In this document: positions 58,785 through 64,000 of the stretch, in pieces
Numbering within the stretch: the stretch's first letter is position 1
How the letters are laid out: each line of letters starts with the position of its first letter
Assembly: GCA_047633175.1 (NCBI GenBank)
Contig: JBLIEQ010000011.1
Location: forward strand, 1 to 64,000
DNA length: 64,000 bases
Direction: 5' to 3'
From: Motiliproteus sp047633175
Lineage (GTDB): Bacteria > Pseudomonadota > Gammaproteobacteria > Pseudomonadales > Balneatricaceae
Notes under the pieces: model-generated
Database searches by the model: none
What the model was told of the DNA's origin: nothing
The model's input: the letters and a program-made list of their open reading frames with translations, nothing else
Translations under genes and position numbers: made by a program

Positions 58785-59427
58785 TTGATTGCCCTATAGC
58801 GTAGGACATAACGGGTTGTTCGCACACTTTTTTTACAAGGTGATTAATTAAAATTGATCGCACCAAACCAGTGCTTAGTAGGATTTCGCGGATTGCTACC
58901 GAAATCCTGGCTCGTCCAATGCTCCGAGGCACTAAAATGGCGTTGTTGTTGGGGTGTGTGGGCGCAGATATCCTGCCTATGCCATTGGAAATACAGAGCT
59001 GTGGAAGGAAGTTTTCCGCGCTTGTCAGGGATCCATCTAAGGATTCGATTGGCTTAGTGGTGAGAATCTGAAATCCATGGGTCAGATCGAGGGCATGCGG
59101 CGGTCAAGCGTTGATCGGAGTTCTCTGGCTAAGTGCATGTTCAAGCTCGAAAGCATTATTGATAGGGATATCTTTAGCCAAAATGCCGGGGCTGCTAACG
59201 AGAAATATATATAACAGAAGATAAATTATTCTATACATAGAGATGGAGCAGATATAGAGTTTATGGGGTGTTTATTTCCTTTCCTGCGATCTAGTGTCCA
59301 AGAGTAATATGTCTCTGATAATTATGTATTTTAGTTGATAAATGTGGTGATATTAGACTACGGAAATTGGTTTATATTTATGTCACCTTCGCCACACGAT
59401 TGCTAAATCCTTGGGGGAAAATCATAG
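58785..59427. other. 640-base divergent intergenic region
   Basis: Separates the head of the 13-gene operon (minus) from the patatin gene (plus), so it should contain both promoters. No convincing gene: a 47-codon frame at about 58937 starts MALLLGCVGADIL but resembles nothing known. Neither a clear sigma-70 pair nor a GG-N10-GC sigma-54 site was found. AT-rich from about 59190 onward. Confidence 0.55.
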
Positions 59428-60282
59428 ATGACCACTCCCAGAATTGTCCCCATCCTTGCAGGCGGGGGCACACGGCTACCTGCGCACATAGGCATCCTGA
59501 CCGCCCTGCAAGAGCTGGGTATCAGGTTCGAGCATCTGGTCGGGGTTTCTGGCGGCAGTATCGTCGGTGCGCTCTATGCGGCAGGGCACTCGGTGGACGC
59601 GATTAACCAGGTGGCGATGGAGACCGATTTTGGTCATTTTTTAAGTCAGTCGCTGTTTAAATTGTTACGCAGTGGTGGCTTGTCGTCCGGTGATCAGTTT
59701 GAAGAATGGATGGATGCCAAGCTTAAAGGGGTAACCTTCCAAGAGCTTGCCTACGATTTCCATGTGGTCGCGACCGATGTGCGAACCGGCGAGCCGGTGA
59801 TCTTCGATAAGACCCGGACCCCCGATCTGAAAGTCTCGGCGGCGGTACGTTTTTCGATGTCGATCCCGATACTCTTCAGTTTTAAACCGTTCAAACATCA
59901 CCTGCTGGTCGATGGCAGCATCCTCTCCGAAGAAGCGCTGCAGCGAGACTGGAGTGATCAGGGCGATCCGGTGGTCTGTTTCAGATTACGCAGCACCCAG
60001 GCCGTCGTCACTAATAAGAGACAGCCACTGATCCCTTTGAAGCTATACCTCGGCATGCTGATCCGTACCTTTATGACCACCATGTCTCGTGAATACATCA
60101 GCGACGCGTTCTGGCACTCCACCGTTATAGTGCATACCGGCGCTATCTCACCGATAGACTTCAGGTTGAGCAAAGAACAAAAGCAGCAACTCTTTAAAGC
60201 CGGCTACGATACAGCCCGCAGTGTGGTGCCGTTTAAACTGAATATGCCCTCTGCCACGGGGCCTGCTGTCGATCCATCTTAG
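59428..60282 (+). CDS. patatin-like phospholipase
   Basis: A 284-residue Ser-Asp dyad hydrolase. The nucleophile elbow is 'LVGVSGGSIVGALYAA' (Ser41) and the Asp is in 'HHLLVDGSIL' (D162). The oxyanion loop 'ILAGGGTRLPAHIGIL' is slightly atypical, with Leu where most have Gly. RssA-like size. It would hydrolyse acyl esters of lipids. No signal peptide. Its last 50 bases overlap the end of the convergent deacetylase gene. Probably not part of the sugar pathway proper. Confidence 0.9.
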   Translation: MTTPRIVPILAGGGTRLPAHIGILTALQELGIRFEHLVGVSGGSIVGALYAAGHSVDAINQVAMETDFGHFLSQSLFKLLRSGGLSSGDQFEEWMDAKLKGVTFQELAYDFHVVATDVRTGEPVIFDKTRTPDLKVSAAVRFSMSIPILFSFKPFKHHLLVDGSILSEEALQRDWSDQGDPVVCFRLRSTQAVVTNKRQPLIPLKLYLGMLIRTFMTTMSREYISDAFWHSTVIVHTGAISPIDFRLSKEQKQQLFKAGYDTARSVVPFKLNMPSATGPAVDPS

Positions 60283-61144
60283 CCTCACACTGAGTGTTGC
60301 AGGCCTGTTGGACCACCTCTAGATCGGTCATTCGTCCCCAGTCGAAATCCTTTAACAGCCGCTGCAAACGCGGTTCGGTCTTGTGCAGATTGATATAGTG
60401 CCGGAAACGAGACTTGAGTGACGCGCCCTCGATGCGAGGCTGCTCAGGATCCAGCTCCCAGGGATGCAGGTAAAAAACACAGGGGCCGTCCAGCTGTGCG
60501 GAGGCGCGCCGCATCAACCCTCTGAACAGCGGGTAGGGGTAGAGTCGAAAATAGCCACCTCCGGCACAGGGGATCCGCCGGCCGAGTAGCGCACAGGTCG
60601 TCACTGGAATCTCCAGGAGGCCGTTATCCCAATAAAAAGGGGTTCTGGCGGCATCAGAGTAGCCATAGAGGTCATGGGGGACGGGGTTGATGCTGGAGCT
60701 GTAGCGATAACCGGCTTCAAGTAGCTCATCGAAGGTCCAGGGAGTCTGTTCGGAAAAAGAGAAGCTGGGGGCTCGGTAGCCTTTGACTGCTTTTCCGGTC
60801 AGATCCTCCAGCAGCTGCTTGGCAGAACAGATATCCTCCTGGAACTGTTTCCTTGACAGCAGATGGATCCGTTGATGGTTGTAACCATGACTGGAGATCT
60901 CGTGACCGGCCAGTGCAATTTTTTTAATAAGTCCTGGATAACGCTCTGCAACCCAGCCCAGAATAAAAAAGGTTGCTCGAGTGCTATTTTGCTCGAGTAG
61001 GGCTAACAGCTGTTCGGTATTCGCCTCTACGCGACAGGGGTAGCCTGGCCAGCGATCGAAAGGGCTCTGTTTTTCGAATGCCGACACTTGGAAATAGTCT
61101 TCTATATCAAAAGTTATGGCGAATTTTTTAGTGGGTATATGCAT
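60233..61144 (-). CDS. XrtA system polysaccharide deacetylase
   Basis: A 303-residue NodB-fold enzyme of the subfamily found in PEP-CTERM loci. 'FAITFDIEDYFQVSAFE' has the DIED variant of the metal/base motif. 'EISSHGYNHQRIHLLSRKQF' gives the HxxxH ligands. 'VKGYRAPSFSF' (RAPSFS), 'SSINPVPHDLYG' and 'FYLHPWELDPEQPRI' are subfamily hallmarks. No signal peptide. It probably deacetylates amino sugars of the exopolysaccharide. It is divergent from the protease gene and convergent, with overlap, to the patatin gene. Confidence 0.94.
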   Translation of the reverse strand: MHIPTKKFAITFDIEDYFQVSAFEKQSPFDRWPGYPCRVEANTEQLLALLEQNSTRATFFILGWVAERYPGLIKKIALAGHEISSHGYNHQRIHLLSRKQFQEDICSAKQLLEDLTGKAVKGYRAPSFSFSEQTPWTFDELLEAGYRYSSSINPVPHDLYGYSDAARTPFYWDNGLLEIPVTTCALLGRRIPCAGGGYFRLYPYPLFRGLMRRASAQLDGPCVFYLHPWELDPEQPRIEGASLKSRFRHYINLHKTEPRLQRLLKDFDWGRMTDLEVVQQACNTQCEAKMDRQQAPWQRAYSV

Positions 61145-61319
61145 AGCCTAAAGTGTAGACCAGGATGCCTGTCACCTGGACTCAAGAGTGTAAGTAATTG
61201 GATGATAGATCGTAAATAAAGTAGCCCTGAGGGTCGTTTATTGCTCCTCAAACGATGCTTTGTCCTACTCTTCATAGATGGGTAATGAGGATGCTTTAAT
61301 GGAGACTAGGGTATAGCTA

Positions 61320-62084
61320 ATGAATAGACGACTAGTATTGTTGGCAATGCTTATGGGTTTAATTGAACCTGCAACAGGTTCCTCTTTTGCGGATACCATC
61401 AAAACCCTTAAACCCTCAATCGTCGCTATCGCTTCCTATCAGCCGACCCGGCGTCCTTCGACTCATCTATTAGGAACGGGTTTTGTGATTGGAAACGGTC
61501 GCTATATAGGGACCAACGCCCATGTCATCAATCAAGCGCTAAACAGCGAGGCATTTGAACGCATCATAGTCCTGGCGGGTACCGGGCGTCGACCGGAACT
61601 GCTCGAGGCTAAAATAGTTCTGCAGGACCGGGAAAAAGACCTGGCTATACTTCAAATTAAAAGAAAACTTCTGCCTCTTAGCCTGAGTTCGGATCCTGAG
61701 GTTCTGGAGGGTGAGGTGGTTGGCTTTACGGGTTTCCCGATAGGGGCTGTGCTGGGTCTTTATCCTGTCACCCACCGTGGCATGATCTCAGCGATTACTC
61801 CCATCGTCATTCCCGCTTCGAGTTCTTCGCAGCTAGACGCCAGAAAGATTAGCAGGCTGCGTGATCCGCTGTTTGTCTATCAGCTCGATGCGACGGCCTA
61901 TCCTGGCAATAGCGGGAGTCCGGTGTATAGGCCGGATACCGGCGAGGTTGTCGGGATTCTGAACAGTGTTTTCGTTAAGTTGACCAAAGAGGATGTACTG
62001 AGTGACCCCAGCGGTATCAGTTATGCGATTCCTGTTAAGTATCTTCAGAAGTTACTGCTTGAGTTGGAAGTGGCAGGCCCGTAG
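61320..62084 (+). CDS. secreted trypsin-like serine protease (S1C/DegP-like, no PDZ)
   Basis: A 254-residue protein with a signal peptide (about 20-24 residues). Triad: His68 in 'YIGTNAHVINQ', Asp107 in 'REKDLAILQI' and Ser198 in 'ATAYPGNSGSPVY'. There is no PDZ domain after the protease fold, unlike DegP/DegS. Periplasmic. It lies directly upstream of prsK, 85 bases away, and may share its transcript. A role in processing exported proteins is plausible but not shown. Confidence 0.88.
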   Translation: MNRRLVLLAMLMGLIEPATGSSFADTIKTLKPSIVAIASYQPTRRPSTHLLGTGFVIGNGRYIGTNAHVINQALNSEAFERIIVLAGTGRRPELLEAKIVLQDREKDLAILQIKRKLLPLSLSSDPEVLEGEVVGFTGFPIGAVLGLYPVTHRGMISAITPIVIPASSSSQLDARKISRLRDPLFVYQLDATAYPGNSGSPVYRPDTGEVVGILNSVFVKLTKEDVLSDPSGISYAIPVKYLQKLLLELEVAGP

Positions 62085-62087
62085 TTA

Positions 62088-62160
62088 GCTCTACTTAAGG
62101 CGCTCTACTTAAGACTCTTTAAATAAGGACTCTCTACCCAAGGACTTTCTACCTAAGGAG
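62088..62160. repeat. five tandem 14-15-mers in the prsK leader
   Basis: Five imperfect units of (T)CTCTACTTAAGGAC fill the gap between the protease stop and prsK. Each ends in an AAG(G/A)-type motif; the last ends AAGGAG, which is the ribosome site used by prsK. The upstream units therefore look like duplicated Shine-Dalgarno-like elements. Confidence 0.85.
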
Positions 62161-62169
62161 AAGGGGAGG

Positions 62170-64000
62170 ATGGCGATACTCGGCTTTGCTGCGTCTTTTA
62201 TAGCGTTTACCGCGGTTTTTGTGCTCTGTCTGGTTATCTGGCGGGAACGGCTGCTAGGGGTTTGGCTACAACTGGCTCTCTTTACGACCCTTATCTGGTC
62301 TGGCTACGTCACCCTGAGTTCATTTCAAAACGGTTTTGATCCGGCTAATCAGGTCTTTATTGAGTTGGTTCGTAATGCGGCCTGGTTGTTGTTCGTGCTT
62401 AAACTGTTTGATTTTGGTCGTGGGGGGGAGGACTTCTGGTCACTCAAAGCCCCCTGGGTCGCGGTGTTTGGTACTCTTGTCTTACTCGTTTTTAATGTAT
62501 TGGAACGGCTGGATTTTCGGTTTTCATCTGAACCGGGCGTTCCTTTAGCGTATTTGGGGCCGCTCGTGCTGGCCACTGCGGTGCTGGTCGTGACCGAACA
62601 GTGGTTCCGTAATATCCCGGGCACCGAGCGCGGACCGGTTAAGCTCCTGCTTACGGGTATCTGTCTGGTTTTCGGCTACGATTTTTTACTCTATTCCGAA
62701 GCACTGCTGTTCCATCGGATCGATCTTGATTTTTGGCAGGCTAGAGGCTTCATTACTGCGATGGCGGCTCCCTTGATGGCTCTTTCAGTTTCACGTACCG
62801 GTGACTGGAATCGCGCGCTAAGGATCTCACGCAATGCGGTGTTTTTCTCGGCAACGCTGCTGCTTTCGGGCCTATACCTGCTGGTGATGAGCCTGGTGGG
62901 CTACTATTTGAAGTTTTTTGGTAGTGATCTGGGCAGCACTCTTCAGGTCATCTTCCTGGTTGCAGCGCTGACGCTGTTTGTCGTGCTGGTTAGCTCGGGT
63001 CGGTTCCGCTCGCTATTGGCGGTCTGGCTGAATAAGCATTTTCTCAGCTACAAGTATGATTACCGCAACGAGTGGATGCAGGCTAATGCACACTTCGCGT
63101 CCCTGCCAATGGATGGTCGTTATTACCAAGAGTTGCTGCTCGGGATCACCGAGCCGGTGGATAGCCAGGGTGGTGTGCTCTGGATTCAGGGGCCTGATAG
63201 CGCCGTTACAAAGTACGCCAGCAGTGCCAATATGCAGCTGCCGCTGGATGAGACTAAGGATAAAGCACTGCTGAGTTTTCTGGAGACCCGTGGCTGGGTC
63301 ATCAATCTTAATGAGTATCGGGACGATCCCGGGTCGTATTGGCCGGTAGAGATACGTTCGCAGTTGCTGACAGGCGATCTGTGGCTGCTGGTGCCGCTGC
63401 TACATCAGTCGCGCTTAGTAGGCGTGGCTGGATTGGCTCAGCCCAGGGTCGATCATCCGGTTAACTGGGAGGAGTTTGACCTGCTCAAGGCGCTGGGGGG
63501 GCAGCTGGCGGCCATGATCGTGCTTAAACGGACCAGCGATTCGTTATCCGAAGCCCGGCAGTTTGAAGCTTTTAACCAGTTATCGTCGTTCGTCGTCCAT
63601 GATCTGAAAAATATTATTGCCCAGCTATCCTTGGTCGTGAAAAACGCCGAGCGACATAAGCACAATCCAGAGTTTGTGGATGACGCCTTAGAAACCCTCG
63701 GTCATGCGGTCTCACGCATGAATCGTTTATTAAGTCAGCTGCGTAAGCAGACTCAGGTGTTGATTCCTGTGGATGTGGTCGAACTAAACGAAATGTTAAC
63801 AACGGTGGTGAAGCGTCAATCCATCTGCTTACCGATTCCTAAATTTATTATTAATATTCAGTCGATTAGGATAAAAATAGATAAAGAAAGACTGGCGGAT
63901 GTGCTCTGTCATCTGGTGCAGAATGCTCAGGATGCGACGACGGATTCGGGTCGCGTGCTAATAACATTAGAAAAACAAGAACATTGGGCTATTCTAAATA
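62170..64000 (+). CDS. prsK: XrtA/PEP-CTERM system histidine kinase PrsK (5' part)
   Basis: The first 610 codons of a membrane sensor kinase; it runs off the right edge before the ATPase domain is complete. About 8-9 membrane spans fill residues 1-290. A GAF-like domain follows at about 310-455, with 'LWLLVPLLHQSRLVGVAGLA'. The phospho-acceptor His477 lies in 'LSSFVVHDLKNIIAQLSLVV', and an N-box 'CHLVQNAQDATTDSGRV' begins at about residue 580. This matches PrsK, which with the sigma-54 activator PrsR controls exosortase/PEP-CTERM genes. PrsR should be next to the right. AAGGAG nine bases before ATG. Confidence 0.92.
   Translation, partial: MAILGFAASFIAFTAVFVLCLVIWRERLLGVWLQLALFTTLIWSGYVTLSSFQNGFDPANQVFIELVRNAAWLLFVLKLFDFGRGGEDFWSLKAPWVAVFGTLVLLVFNVLERLDFRFSSEPGVPLAYLGPLVLATAVLVVTEQWFRNIPGTERGPVKLLLTGICLVFGYDFLLYSEALLFHRIDLDFWQARGFITAMAAPLMALSVSRTGDWNRALRISRNAVFFSATLLLSGLYLLVMSLVGYYLKFFGSDLGSTLQVIFLVAALTLFVVLVSSGRFRSLLAVWLNKHFLSYKYDYRNEWMQANAHFASLPMDGRYYQELLLGITEPVDSQGGVLWIQGPDSAVTKYASSANMQLPLDETKDKALLSFLETRGWVINLNEYRDDPGSYWPVEIRSQLLTGDLWLLVPLLHQSRLVGVAGLAQPRVDHPVNWEEFDLLKALGGQLAAMIVLKRTSDSLSEARQFEAFNQLSSFVVHDLKNIIAQLSLVVKNAERHKHNPEFVDDALETLGHAVSRMNRLLSQLRKQTQVLIPVDVVELNEMLTTVVKRQSICLPIPKFIINIQSIRIKIDKERLADVLCHLVQNAQDATTDSGRVLITLEKQEHWAILN

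Noticed and set aside
58854..59071. Overlapping 66-67-residue frames upstream of the patatin gene
   Set aside because: No ribosome site with good spacing, no family resemblance and mutually exclusive frames.
59388..59404. Possible sigma-54 site (GCCACACGATTGCTA) before the patatin gene
   Set aside because: The -12 TTGC is present but the essential GG of the -24 element is missing.
62646..62750. Lipoprotein-like or PEP-CTERM-like small frames
   Set aside because: I looked for a PEP motif followed by a span and basic tail in the exported proteins and gaps and found none; this stretch is inside the prsK membrane region.

Overview
The window reads as chromosome of a gammaproteobacterium, probably a marine heterotroph. 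The flank genes (dbpA, htpG, a Pat-type acetyltransferase) are of gammaproteobacterial type and base composition is moderate. I cannot fix the genus. No rRNA, tRNA, CRISPR array, origin or intact insertion sequence was seen.

Layout. (1) About 1-9.7 kb is housekeeping: the edge of an NYN-domain gene, dbpA, an rRNA-type methyltransferase, a DUF599 membrane protein, htpG behind a near-consensus sigma-32 promoter, a repeat-filled non-coding stretch, and a large protein-acetyltransferase-like gene. (2) About 9.8-21.9 kb holds wecB/wecC and the core of an exosortase A (XrtA) locus. A minus-strand operon encodes a FemAB-like protein, an XrtA-EpsI fusion, an AMP ligase and a PLP decarboxylase. A divergent plus-strand operon encodes an asparagine-synthase-like enzyme without its N-terminal Cys, an acyl carrier protein and two overlapping alpha/beta hydrolases with altered nucleophiles. 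Together these look like a carrier-protein-tethered modification pathway. (3) About 21.9-36.3 kb carries envelope-sugar genes: arabinose-5-phosphate isomerase, a DegT aminotransferase, a Kdo-transferase-like enzyme, two polysaccharide pyruvyl transferases, a GT2, a deacetylase, a flippase, an acyltransferase, a secreted lyase-like protein and a low-molecular-weight tyrosine phosphatase. (4) About 36.3-39.2 kb is an AT-rich island with a 2OG-Fe(II) oxygenase, a 12-unit hexamer array and two dead transposase fragments. (5) About 39.2-58.8 kb is a PQQ/cytochrome c dehydrogenase followed upstream by a tightly packed 13-gene minus-strand exopolysaccharide operon: three exosortase-associated glycosyltransferases, two asparagine synthases, an AlgD-like dehydrogenase, a transglutaminase-like protein, a polymerase/ligase, a CapK-like ligase, an acyltransferase, a deacetylase and an ATP-grasp enzyme. 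(6) About 59.4-64 kb has a patatin, the XrtA-type deacetylase, a trypsin-like protease and the start of prsK, the histidine kinase of these systems, cut by the window edge.

Inferred joint role: synthesis, modification and export of an exopolysaccharide, coupled to sorting of PEP-CTERM proteins by XrtA. Wzc-type kinase, export porin, initiating transferase, PrsR and any PEP-CTERM substrate are not in the window and may lie beyond the right edge.

A recurring feature is short local tandem arrays (6-17 bp units) in leaders and gaps, plus three copies of a REP-like paired palindrome. Start sites were moved from the longest reading frame where a ribosome site, promoter or family length argued for it (dbpA, the methyltransferase, htpG, pat, xrtA, femAB, the deacetylases, the phosphatase and others).
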